Below are positions 1 through 5,984 of a stretch of 17,945 bases of DNA, piece after piece. Source of the DNA: GW2011-AR1 sp964384965 (lineage in GTDB: Archaea; Nanobdellota; Nanobdellia; Pacearchaeales; GW2011-AR1); the NCBI GenBank assembly GCA_964384965.1, contig CAYLLR010000013.1:1-17945 (forward strand), written 5' to 3'. The translations under genes were made by a program, and so were the position numbers. The notes under the pieces were generated by a model, which was not told the DNA's origin, did not search any database, and saw only the letters and a program-made list of their open reading frames with translations. How positions within the stretch are numbered: the stretch's first letter is position 1; every line of letters begins with the position of its first letter.

Positions 1-196
1 AATTAACTCATATACATTATACCACAGTCCCGTCACAACGTTCTTCCTATCTTCAATTAAATTAATATTTTTATTGAGTTTATTTTTCTTATTATTCTAA
101 AAAGAGTTCTCATAACAAAGAAAATTTTAAAAATATTAAGAAAGAAAGGAATGATTTAAAATTTGTAGTTTAAAAAATTATTCTTTTTTTTAAAAA

Positions 197-207
197 AGTT
201 CGCATAA
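197..207 (+). repeat. dif-arm-like half-site 1
   Basis: The 11-mer AGTTCGCATAA differs from the arm of the 431-458 palindrome at one base. The base pairs that would form an opposite arm, six bases downstream, are absent, so this is a single arm. It follows a run of six A, as two of the other copies also follow A-rich sequence. Confidence 0.5.
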
Positions 208-299
208 TTTGTAAAAAAAGGAATAAAGGACTCAAAAAGAAGGAATAAAATTAAAAAAACCCTTCGAATTTTTCTCTTTTTCCCCCTTTTTATAAAAAA

Positions 300-310
300 A
301 GTTCGGATAA
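300..310 (+). repeat. dif-arm-like half-site 2
   Basis: The 11-mer AGTTCGGATAA matches the shared pattern AGTTCGNAYAA, again after an A run and again without a partner arm. It lies 121 bases upstream of the full palindrome. Confidence 0.45.
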
Positions 311-430
311 TCCTTGAATAACTTTTTTAATGAGATTCAATTTTAATTTTGATTCGGATTATTTCTTAAGGAAAGAGGAATTTTCCTCAAATTTCCAAAA
401 AAAGCTCAAAAAAGGGCTTCTAAAGAAGAA

Positions 431-458
431 AGTTCGCACAAGATATATTGTGCGAACT
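431..458. other. dif: candidate chromosomal dif site (XerA recombination site)
   Basis: A perfect inverted repeat with 11-bp arms, AGTTCGCACAA at 431-441 and TTGTGCGAACT at 448-458, around a 6-bp centre GATATA. Xer recombination sites have this geometry: 28 bp, two 11-bp recombinase arms and a 6-bp central region. The arms also resemble the bacterial dif consensus (GCGCATAA and TTATG cores). Full symmetry suits an archaeal XerA that acts alone rather than a XerC/XerD pair. A xerA-like gene begins 240 bp away. A 61-codon reading frame spans the site at 330-515 but shows no coding character. Function as dif is inferred from geometry, sequence and neighbour. Confidence 0.72.
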
Positions 459-698
459 ATAAAAAATTGGCTTTTTTTGGGGTATTTTGTATGGTTTGTG
501 AATTTTTTAAAATAATTCAAGGAAAATGGAAAAATAAAAAAATTTTAAAGATTTAAGTATAAAAAAATAAAAAGTGAGAGTTAAAAAAAGAGGTTTTCTT
601 TGAATAAAGGTTCCTTAGGTTAAAGATTAAGGAATTAAAAAATTATCCTTTACACCGAATAAGTTAAAATTAAATTTTTAAAAGGGGATTTATTTTTT

Positions 699-1535
699 TT
701 ATTCCATTAAGCTATCTAATGGGCTTTTTATTTTTTTTAGTTCTTTTGTCGAAACGTGTGTATAAATTTGGGTTGTTGAAAGGTCTGCATGTCCCAAAAG
801 CTTTTGTATTTTTCTAATATCTATTTCATTTTCAAGGAGATGGGTTGCAAAAGAGTGTCTTAAGGTGTGGCAGTGCACCTCTTTTTTTATTCCTGCTTTT
901 TTTGCAGCTTTTTTCACAATTTTTTGCAAATTTCTAGAAGACATTTTTTTTCCGTTTCTCCCGGAAAATAAAAAAGATTCTCCTTGAGAATTTTGGTTCT
1001 TTGAATATTTTTTTAATTTTAAAAAAAGAAATTGGGGGATGTTAAATGCCCTCTCTTTTTTTCCTTTCCCCTCTTTTATATATCCTATTTTTTCTTCAAA
1101 ATTAAGGTTCTCTATCTTGAGAGAGGTTAATTCAGAAACCCTCATTCCTGTAGCGTACATTAAAGATACCATGAGCTGAGATTTTTTTGTGTTTATTGCT
1201 TTAATCAAATCTAAGATTTCTTTTTTTGTTAAAACTGTCGGAATCTTCCTTTCTCTTTTTGGCCTTTTTATGTTTGCAGTCACATCCTTTTTTAGAATAG
1301 AACTATAGGCATATTTTATTGCAGAAAGAAAAACAATGATTGAAATGGAAGAACGATTTGATAATTTCTCTGCAATATATATTTTTACGTCATCTTCCTC
1401 TATTTCTAAAGGCTCTTTTTTAATATACTCTAAAAAAATTTCATTTAATTTTAAATAGTTTTTTAGGGTGTGTTCAGAGTTTTTAGAAATTTTTAGTTCT
1501 ATCTCAAGTTTTTTTAAAAAATCTTTTTTATTCAT
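699..1535 (-). CDS. xerA: XerA-type tyrosine recombinase
   Basis: Site-specific recombinase that would cut and rejoin DNA at a dif-type site to resolve chromosome dimers. At 278 aa it has the usual archaeal XerA size. An N-terminal SAM-like core-binding domain (about 1-90) precedes the catalytic domain (about 97-278). All catalytic residues of the tyrosine recombinase family can be placed: Arg132 in GMRVSEL, Lys157 in GKGKKER, His223 and Arg226 in HTLRH, His249 in LLGHA and the nucleophile Tyr258 in QIYTHV. It therefore looks intact. The only nearby ATG is used; an AAGGAG Shine-Dalgarno abuts it with no spacer, which is odd. A TATA-like TTTTAAAT sits at about 1567-1575 on the same strand. The candidate dif site lies downstream of its stop and a half-site lies upstream of its start. 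Phage-type integrase is the alternative, but no other phage genes are present. Confidence 0.93.
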   Translation of the reverse strand: MNKKDFLKKLEIELKISKNSEHTLKNYLKLNEIFLEYIKKEPLEIEEDDVKIYIAEKLSNRSSISIIVFLSAIKYAYSSILKKDVTANIKRPKRERKIPTVLTKKEILDLIKAINTKKSQLMVSLMYATGMRVSELTSLKIENLNFEEKIGYIKEGKGKKERAFNIPQFLFLKLKKYSKNQNSQGESFLFSGRNGKKMSSRNLQKIVKKAAKKAGIKKEVHCHTLRHSFATHLLENEIDIRKIQKLLGHADLSTTQIYTHVSTKELKKIKSPLDSLME

Positions 1536-1613
1536 CTCCTTTTTCCCTATGAAGTAAAATTTTCCATTTAAAATCTGGATTTTTTTTGCAAAAGAACTTT
1601 TTACTTAATATGA

Positions 1614-1624
1614 TTATACGAACT
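1614..1624 (-). repeat. dif-arm-like half-site 3
   Basis: Read on the minus strand this is AGTTCGTATAA, the same pattern as the arms at 197, 300 and 431, here in opposite orientation. It sits between xerA and the RRM gene, about 28 bp upstream of the RRM gene's TATA box. Only 4 of 11 bases of a partner arm match. Confidence 0.45.
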
Positions 1625-1651
1625 TTCTTTAAATAATTTTCTTAAGAAATC

Positions 1652-1660
1652 TTTATATAA
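1652..1660 (+). promoter_or_regulatory. TATA box of the RRM gene
   Basis: TTTATATAA lies about 52 bases before the chosen ATG. A start site about 25 bases downstream would give a leader of roughly 30 nt carrying the GGGAGG Shine-Dalgarno at 1702-1707. Confidence 0.55.
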
Positions 1661-1711
1661 TCTAACCTCCATGGTTGTTCGTTGGAACTTTTGAATAAAA
1701 AGGGAGGAAAA

Positions 1712-1984
1712 ATGGGAAAGAAATTGTACGTCGGAAATCTCCCCTACAAATACAGGGGAAGAGAATTGAGAGAACTTTTTTCTGAATTTGGAGAAGTTGA
1801 ATATGCTACAGTTATTTTGGATCGATTCAAAAGAAATAGATCGAAAGGTTTTGGATTTGTAACTTTTGTCGATGAATCTGGGGCAGAAAAAGCAATTTCA
1901 AATATGAATGGGAAAGAAATCGAAGGCAGGCCTTTGGTTGTGAATGAAGCAAAACCCAAAGAGCAAAAAGAAGAATCTTCTTAA
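1712..1984 (+). CDS. RRM-domain RNA-binding protein
   Basis: A single RNA recognition motif fills this 90-residue cytoplasmic protein. RNP2 is LYVGNL at residues 5-10 and RNP1 is KGFGFVTF at 45-52, with the aromatic residues that stack on RNA bases (Tyr6, Phe47, Phe49) present. A short acidic and lysine-rich tail follows. It would bind single-stranded RNA, perhaps as a chaperone or regulator. The ATG at 1712 is chosen over an in-frame TTG 30 bases upstream because GGGAGG lies 4 bases before it and because RRM proteins of this type begin just before RNP2. Single-RRM proteins are common in eukaryotes and in some bacteria but sparse in archaea, so lateral transfer is possible. It appears monocistronic, followed by T-tracts. 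Confidence 0.93.
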   Translation: MGKKLYVGNLPYKYRGRELRELFSEFGEVEYATVILDRFKRNRSKGFGFVTFVDESGAEKAISNMNGKEIEGRPLVVNEAKPKEQKEESS

Positions 1985-2002
1985 TTTTTTGGAAAATTTT
2001 TT
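1985..2002 (+). terminator. T-rich terminator after the RRM gene
   Basis: Two six-T runs separated by GGAAAA begin directly after the stop codon. Archaeal RNA polymerase terminates at such oligo-T stretches without needing a hairpin. Confidence 0.4.
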
Positions 2003-2109
2003 GGAGAAATTTTAAGATTTTAAATAAATGGAATTTTAAGATTTAAAAGAAACCAATTTTATAATTTGAAGGAAAAGCTCTCTTCTGTTTTTTTGTCAAA
2101 TAAAAAGGG

Positions 2110-2146
2110 AATCTTTTTTTGTAAGGTTGTGAATACCCTAAAGATT
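2110..2146 (+). repeat. imperfect hairpin with a repeated intergenic motif
   Basis: AATCTTT at 2110-2116 pairs perfectly with AAAGATT at 2140-2146, enclosing a smaller AGG/CCT stem. Inside are TTTTTTGTAAGG (2115-2126) and TGAATACCCT (2130-2139). Both motifs recur in the same order at 10455-10480, and the second recurs at 10606-10627. The element lies about 95 bp upstream of the LysE-family gene. Its role is unknown. Confidence 0.35.
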
Positions 2147-2238
2147 ATAAATAAAAAAAAGAATATCTTTTAATGGGGAATGGAAAATCCACAAAAAAAT
2201 TTGGAAGAAAAATTTTAAGAAGGAGAAACGGATAGAAA

Positions 2239-2862
2239 ATGATCTTGGAAGTTATGTTTAAAGGTTTCATTGTGGGTCTTGCGTCTGCCCTTCCTTTTGG
2301 GCCCATTGGGGCCTTTTGTATAAAGAAGAGCTTAATAAATAAAAATCTCGGAGGATATTTCCTGGGTTTTGGTGCTGCAAGTGCAGACGCTCTTTTCGCA
2401 ATTATTGCAACTTTTGGAGTCACCATAATTTCAAAATTTTTTATATACAATGAGGTCTCAATTAATGGAATTGCAGGAATTTTTTTAATTTTTTTGGGAA
2501 TAAAAGAATTTAAAACAAAAATTCCCCTTAATGGAAAGGTTTCAAATGGAAAAAAGGCCTTTATAAAAGAATTTTTTTCGGGGTTTTCTCTTGCGATTGC
2601 AAACCCCTTCGTTATTTTTTCCTTTCTTGCACTCTATGCAGTTTTAGGTTTGGAGAATCTCGTCGGAAGATATGATCTTTCTGCGCTTCTCGTATTCTCT
2701 ACCTTCTTGGGTTCTTTTTTAGGGTTAACTTTCTTAAATTGGGGAGTAATTCATCACAAACACAGGGTTAAAGAAAAAAATCTTGAAAATGCAAACAAAC
2801 TAATTGGGTTAATTTTACTTGGAACCGGGGTCTATTTAATGGCAAGAAGTTTTGTAGGATAA
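2239..2862 (+). CDS. LysE-family membrane exporter
   Basis: An inner-membrane translocator of the LysE/RhtB class, which exports amino acids or related small solutes. The 207 residues match the family length and give about six hydrophobic segments (roughly 6-27, 40-64, 75-90, 112-136, 147-168 and 186-205). Family marks are the PFGPIGAF motif at 19-26, the ASADALFA helix with Asp50, and ANPF at 121-124 in the pseudo-repeat half. A polar loop at 91-110 separates the halves. The ATG at 2239 has GGAG 13 bases upstream; an ATG at 2254 is a possible alternative. The gene stands alone on its strand. The transported substrate cannot be read from the sequence. Confidence 0.85.
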   Translation: MILEVMFKGFIVGLASALPFGPIGAFCIKKSLINKNLGGYFLGFGAASADALFAIIATFGVTIISKFFIYNEVSINGIAGIFLIFLGIKEFKTKIPLNGKVSNGKKAFIKEFFSGFSLAIANPFVIFSFLALYAVLGLENLVGRYDLSALLVFSTFLGSFLGLTFLNWGVIHHKHRVKEKNLENANKLIGLILLGTGVYLMARSFVG

Positions 2863-3197
2863 TAAAAACAAAATTATTTTGGCTATCTTTGGTTTCTTTA
2901 AAAATTTCAATAAGAAAAACAAAAAGGGTTTTTCAAGAAGCCCAATAATCTCCCTAAAAAATTAGTTAATGTTTGAATGATTTAATAAAAATTTTATTTT
3001 TTTAAAATATCTTGAAAGTTTTGAAAATTTCTTCAAAATTTATTTTTATTTTTAGATATTAAAAAAGATAAAGAAATTCTCTTTTTTCTAGGGTGGTACA
3101 GAATCTTGAATAAAAAGTCTTTTAAATTCAAAGGGGTTATCTTTTATAATAAAAATACTCTAAGGTAAAATTAAAAATAAAATAATATTATAGAATT
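2863..3197 (+). other. gene-free spacer with promoter of the next gene
   Basis: Low-complexity A/T sequence with no open frame of note on either strand. The only feature I can support is a TATA-like TTTTATAATA at about 3142-3151, suited to start transcription roughly 25 bases later and serve the secreted protein gene at 3198. Confidence 0.4.
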
Positions 3198-3641
3198 ATG
3201 AAAAAACTTTTTTTGTTAGGGTTTTTTGTTTTCTTTTTTTTAGTTGGAACTTCTTTTGCGCTTAAATTCGATAATTCCTTCCTTGATTGCAAGTCCCTTG
3301 AAAAATTAAAAGGTCAATTTATTGGACAGAAAATCCCCCCGCAAATTCCATATCAGAATGAACTTTTCAATGTATATTTAAAAGAAAAATCTTTTGGAAG
3401 TTTCCAGATTGAAGAAGGATTTCTTGTAGAATTTTCTTGTAATTTGAAAGAAAATGCAACTTATGATATCAAATTAAGGGATGAAAAAATTTTTGAAACA
3501 ATTGATGAGAATAAGAGTCTTCTAAAGAATTTTGAAGAAAAATTGAGAAATGGAGATATTAAAATCGAAGGAACTTCCTTTTGGAAAAAGTTTAAACTTT
3601 TCTTTTCCAGAATTGTTCTAAAGATTCTTGGTTGGTTTTAA
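3198..3641 (+). CDS. small secreted protein, unknown function
   Basis: I do not recognise the family. The first 21 residues form a clear signal peptide: two lysines, a long Phe/Leu core and a likely cleavage after TSFA (Ala21). The mature part of about 126 residues is charged and mixed, with two cysteines (Cys31 and Cys81) that could form a disulfide outside the cell, and one N-glycosylation sequon (NAT, 86-88). The last 20 residues are aromatic and basic and end in KILGWF, so they may lie on the membrane as an amphipathic helix. It is followed 53 bases later by the recombinase-derived gene, and they may or may not share a transcript. Real gene by signal peptide and promoter, but the function is open. 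Confidence 0.7.
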   Translation: MKKLFLLGFFVFFFLVGTSFALKFDNSFLDCKSLEKLKGQFIGQKIPPQIPYQNELFNVYLKEKSFGSFQIEEGFLVEFSCNLKENATYDIKLRDEKIFETIDENKSLLKNFEEKLRNGDIKIEGTSFWKKFKLFFSRIVLKILGWF

Positions 3642-3694
3642 ATTTTTTGACAATTTTTCATTAATAATTTAAACTCCTCCCATCTTATTTTATT

Positions 3695-4231
3695 ATGGAA
3701 AAGAAATGTGTTAAATGCGGTTATCCCTCTGAAAAAAATAAAAGTGTTTTTGGGGTTTTTCTTTGTGAATTTTGCAAGTTTTTTGCACCGTTTGAAAAAG
3801 AAAACTTTTTAGGATATATTTCTAAAAAAGTTAAATGGGAAGATCTTGAAAGTTTTAGGAACCAAAAAAGAATAGGGAGTTCAAAACAGAAAGAAGGAAT
3901 GGTTAAGAAGGCAAAAAAAGGGGGGGCGGTAAGCCGGGCCCCTTTTGGTTATAAGATTGTTGAGAAGAAATTGGTGAAAGCAGAAAATTTCAGGGTTGTT
4001 GAGAATATTTTTTTAGATTTTCAAAATAGTGAGGTTAGCTTGAATAAACTTTCAAAAAAATACGGGTTTTCCCTAAATGGGATAAAAAAAATTCTTAGAA
4101 ATTTTGCGTATATTGGAAAAATAAAATTTGATGGAGAGATTTACGAAGGGACTCATGATCCAATCATTTCCTCAACACTCTTTAATCATGTTCAAGACAA
4201 ATTAGAACGTTTGGGAATAAGAGAGAATTGA
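3695..4231 (+). CDS. zinc-ribbon protein with stand-alone 'Recombinase' domain, no catalytic domain
   Basis: The middle and C-terminal part (about 68-172) matches the Recombinase domain of large serine recombinases, which contacts DNA next to the crossover. Marks in order are a GG..SRAPFGYK stretch (76-87), a helix pair with VVENIF (101-106), SLNKLSKKYG (115-124), RNFAYIGK (135-142) and THDPIIS with LFNHVQ (153-167). The N-terminus is a zinc ribbon with Cys5, Cys8, Cys24 and Cys27. The resolvase domain with its active-site serine is absent; 178 aa is far below the usual 450-600. It is not a broken copy: it has its own start, the frame is clean and the zinc ribbon is intact. TTTAAA about 27 bases before the ATG suggests a leaderless mRNA. 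A DNA-binding regulator or recombination accessory is the likely role (inference). Confidence 0.82.
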   Translation: MEKKCVKCGYPSEKNKSVFGVFLCEFCKFFAPFEKENFLGYISKKVKWEDLESFRNQKRIGSSKQKEGMVKKAKKGGAVSRAPFGYKIVEKKLVKAENFRVVENIFLDFQNSEVSLNKLSKKYGFSLNGIKKILRNFAYIGKIKFDGEIYEGTHDPIISSTLFNHVQDKLERLGIREN

Positions 4232-4558
4232 TTATTTTAAATTTAATTTCGGAACTATTTTGTATTTTATTTTAATGGGGGATAAATCTCCCATTTTGGC
4301 CTTTTGGCTATCCAGCCCCGGATAATTCAGAAAGGTATAAATGATCTTTCTTTTTTTTTCTTTGATTTTTGAAATTATAGAATATGAATCAAAAGAAGAT
4401 TTTCTTTCTTCATTTGTGTTCTTGAGGTAATTTTCAATTTCTTTTAAATTTTTTCCGTCAAGAAAAGGGTCTTTCTTCCAAAAAATTTTTTTTCCACTTT
4501 TATATTTTACACTACAGATAGTCTCAGTTTTTTCCTCTAAGTTTTGTGTTTTTTTCAT
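4232..4558 (-). CDS. unrecognised 108-aa protein downstream of S9
   Basis: It begins 5 bases after the S9 stop and is almost certainly co-transcribed with L18e, L13 and S9. Archaea usually have rpoN and rpoK here; rpoN is found elsewhere in this window. The protein is lysine-rich and soluble. Its last part (GDLSPIKIKYKIVP, about 90-103) faintly resembles the end of RpoK (Rpb6), where a Gly is followed by an Ile-Pro-Ile and a basic strand, but the conserved RpoK core around the GARALQ motif is not seen. I therefore leave it unnamed; a highly diverged RpoK is possible but weak. Its stop codon abuts the stop of the convergent zinc-ribbon gene with no base between. Confidence 0.5.
   Translation of the reverse strand: MKKTQNLEEKTETICSVKYKSGKKIFWKKDPFLDGKNLKEIENYLKNTNEERKSSFDSYSIISKIKEKKRKIIYTFLNYPGLDSQKAKMGDLSPIKIKYKIVPKLNLK
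4274..4295 (+). terminator. hairpin downstream of the zinc-ribbon/recombinase gene
   Basis: Arms of 10 bases (4274-4283 and 4286-4295) pair with one G-U wobble that exists only in plus-strand RNA, so the fold favours the transcript of the upstream plus-strand gene, whose stop is 43 bases earlier. A second small hairpin, GGCT and AGCC around ATCC, follows at about 4306-4317. Both lie inside the convergent 108-aa gene. A role as 3'-end signal is inference. Confidence 0.3.
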
Positions 4559-4563
4559 TTGAG

Positions 4564-4971
4564 TTATCTAAAACTGGTCTGTCTTTTTGCTCTTGCTTTA
4601 GAATCTCCAGGTTTGCAAACTTCCTTACGTCTGATGTCTGCAATTAAAAGGTTTCTATCATAACTTAAGTATACTTTTCTTAGTTCCTCGGAATTTGTAA
4701 AATTTATAATGGATTTTGCAATAGCAAGTCTTGCGGCGTCAATTTGACCTTTTTCTCCTCCTCCCTTAACCGAAATTTTTATGTTAAAATCAATTTTTCC
4801 TAAAATTTTTTCAGCTATTCTTATGGGTTCTTCAAGTTTTAGTCTATCAAAAATTTGAAGAGTTTTATAATTTTTTTTATTAAAAAGAACTTTTCCTTCT
4901 CCAGGTTCTATAATTGCTTTCGCAATGGCAGTCTTTCTTTTCCCAGAGGAATACCCTTTTTTTATCTCCAT
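4564..4971 (-). CDS. rps9: 30S ribosomal protein S9
   Basis: Small-subunit ribosomal protein whose C-terminal tail reaches the P-site tRNA. At 135 aa it has archaeal length. Visible marks are the N-terminal GKRKTAIAKA (residues 10-19), EPGEGKVLFN, the VKGGGEKGQIDAARLAIAKS stretch typical of S9, and the basic tail ending RQTSFR that gives the terminal arginine contacting tRNA. It starts 3 bases after the L13 stop, the third ribosomal gene of a minus-strand operon in standard archaeal order. Confidence 0.96.
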   Translation of the reverse strand: MEIKKGYSSGKRKTAIAKAIIEPGEGKVLFNKKNYKTLQIFDRLKLEEPIRIAEKILGKIDFNIKISVKGGGEKGQIDAARLAIAKSIINFTNSEELRKVYLSYDRNLLIADIRRKEVCKPGDSKARAKRQTSFR

Positions 4972-4974
4972 TTT

Positions 4975-5367
4975 TTATTTTGTGAACTCCTTTACTTTTG
5001 CAAACTTAATTTTTTTCTTTTGGAAAATTTTTTCTTTTTTTGAATCTTGATATTCTTTCGGAACTCCTATATAACATTTTATTTTCTTAAAAGCAACTCT
5101 CCCTCTTCCTTTCCTATAGTTTGGAAGCATCCCCCTTATCGCTCTTTTGACTATTTTTTCACTTGTTGCAGAATGTTTTGGACCTTTCTGAGAACTTCCA
5201 ACTCTCCCTCTTTTTTCATTAAATTCTTTCTCAATAGATTTTTTACTCCCACTAATAATTATTTGGTCACAATTTAAAATTATAATTTCTTCTCCTTTTA
5301 GAGATTCTTTTGCAACATGGCTTGCCAATCTTCCTAAAGTTAAACCCTCTCCATTAAAAATTTTCAT
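4975..5367 (-). CDS. rpl13: 50S ribosomal protein L13
   Basis: Early-assembly large-subunit protein. The 130 residues show the L13 marks: LGRLASHVAK near residues 11-20, the nucleotide-fold strand with NCDQIIISG (32-40), GPKHSATSEKIVKRAIRGMLP (62-82) and the FKKIKCYIGVP segment (93-103). Bacterial L13 is longer; this is archaeal length. Its ATG overlaps the L18e stop by four bases (5364-5367), so the two are translationally coupled. Confidence 0.96.
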   Translation of the reverse strand: MKIFNGEGLTLGRLASHVAKESLKGEEIIILNCDQIIISGSKKSIEKEFNEKRGRVGSSQKGPKHSATSEKIVKRAIRGMLPNYRKGRGRVAFKKIKCYIGVPKEYQDSKKEKIFQKKKIKFAKVKEFTK

Positions 5368-5729
5368 TTTAAAATTTTAATCCCTTTTGCATCTTTATTT
5401 AATTTGATTTCTTCGGCAAGAGTTCTTAATTCACATTTTGCTTTTAATAATTTTTCTTTTGCTTTTTCAGAAAAGTTTAAGGCAATAATCTTTCTTTTTT
5501 TTGAAATCTCTCCTTCCCCCAATATTTTTCCACATATAACAATTGATTCCGAAGAAATCTTATCCAAATCTTTCAGATTTAGATCTTTCCTTTCTTTTCT
5601 TGGGCCGGTCAAAATTTTTGCGACTTCCAACCATTTGGGATTCTTCTTTGCCAAAATAATTGTCTCAACTAAGGAAGGATTTGTTTTTCTTTTCAATTGG
5701 GTTTCGATTTTTGCTTTTGATTTTACCAT
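5364..5729 (-). CDS. rpl18e: 50S ribosomal protein L18e
   Basis: Archaeal and eukaryotic large-subunit protein (relative of bacterial L15). It is 121 aa, as expected. Recognisable segments are KTNPSLVETIILAKKNPKWLEVA split over residues 16-38, the LTGPRKERKDLNL motif (40-52), and IVICGKILGEGEI (68-80). It is the first protein gene of the L18e-L13-S9 operon, preceded by a structured leader at 5749-5786 and by tRNA-Leu at 5819-5901. No Shine-Dalgarno is evident. Confidence 0.95.
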   Translation of the reverse strand: MVKSKAKIETQLKRKTNPSLVETIILAKKNPKWLEVAKILTGPRKERKDLNLKDLDKISSESIVICGKILGEGEISKKRKIIALNFSEKAKEKLLKAKCELRTLAEEIKLNKDAKGIKILK

Positions 5730-5748
5730 TTTTCAAATAAACGAGAAA

Positions 5749-5786
5749 GATTTCCCGCTAACGCGATTAACTCGCAGGTAAAAATC
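5749..5786 (-). promoter_or_regulatory. structured leader between tRNA-Leu and L18e
   Basis: In the minus-strand RNA, GATTT (5786-5782) pairs with AAATC (5753-5749). After a 3-nt bulge CCTGC (5778-5774) pairs with GCGGG (5758-5754). One pair is a U-G wobble that would be a mismatch on the other strand, favouring the sense RNA. A competing hairpin, GCGA and TCGC around GTTAA (5775-5763), shares two bases with the outer stem, so only one fold can form. It could be a ribosomal protein binding leader or a processing signal between tRNA and mRNA. No known family was recognised. Confidence 0.4.
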
Positions 5787-5800
5787 CCAATAGATTTTCT

Positions 5801-5808
5801 TTTATAAA
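5801..5808 (-). promoter_or_regulatory. TATA box in front of L18e
   Basis: TTTATAAA on the minus strand, about 72 bases before the L18e ATG. A start about 25 bases on (near 5777) would cut into the 5' arm of the leader stem, so the full stem would form only in transcripts that read through from tRNA-Leu. Confidence 0.5.
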
Positions 5809-5818
5809 TCTTTGGATA

Positions 5819-5901
5819 TGTGGATGCTAGGATTCGAACCTAGGTAAGCATAAGCTAACGGATCTTGAGTCCGTCCCGTTTGACCACTCCGGCACATCCA
5901 C
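5819..5901 (-). tRNA. tRNA-Leu(CAA)
   Basis: An 83-nt class II tRNA. The acceptor stem GTGGATG (5901-5895) pairs fully with CATCCAC (5826-5820) with discriminator A at 5819. The anticodon stem ACGGA/TCCGT encloses the loop CTCAAGA, giving anticodon CAA, which reads UUG. The long variable arm TAGCTTATGCTTA is typical of tRNA-Leu, and the T-arm has GGTTCGAAT. No CCA is encoded and there is no intron. A TATA-like TTTATATTAA sits at 5921-5930. The gene precedes L18e on the same strand, an arrangement also known from the Haloarcula S9 operon. Confidence 0.96.
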
Positions 5902-5984
5902 TTACTAATATGCATCTCTCTTAATATAAAAAACTTCTTAAAGTAATTTCTAATTCTTGATAAGCTACTTTATTCTTCTAAATC

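Larger units (their letters stand above)
1..330. other. AT-rich stretch without a recognisable gene
   Basis: No convincing coding sequence is visible here. Bases 1-56 are clearly richer in G and C than the following 270 and are open in several frames on both strands, so they could be the edge of a gene or RNA cut by the window, but no start, stop or family could be recognised. From about 60 on the sequence is A/T tracts, broken by two copies of a motif AGTTCG(C/G)ATAA at 197 and 300 that match an arm of the palindrome at 431-458. Confidence 0.5.

Noticed and set aside
330..515. 61-codon plus-strand reading frame
   Set aside because: Composition is that of A/T spacer, there is no Shine-Dalgarno or family, and the candidate dif palindrome lies within it.
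1665..1707. Pairing of CCTCC with the GGAGG Shine-Dalgarno of the RRM gene as a possible translational switch
   Set aside because: The CCTCC lies only a few bases after the TATA box and would be upstream of the expected transcript start.
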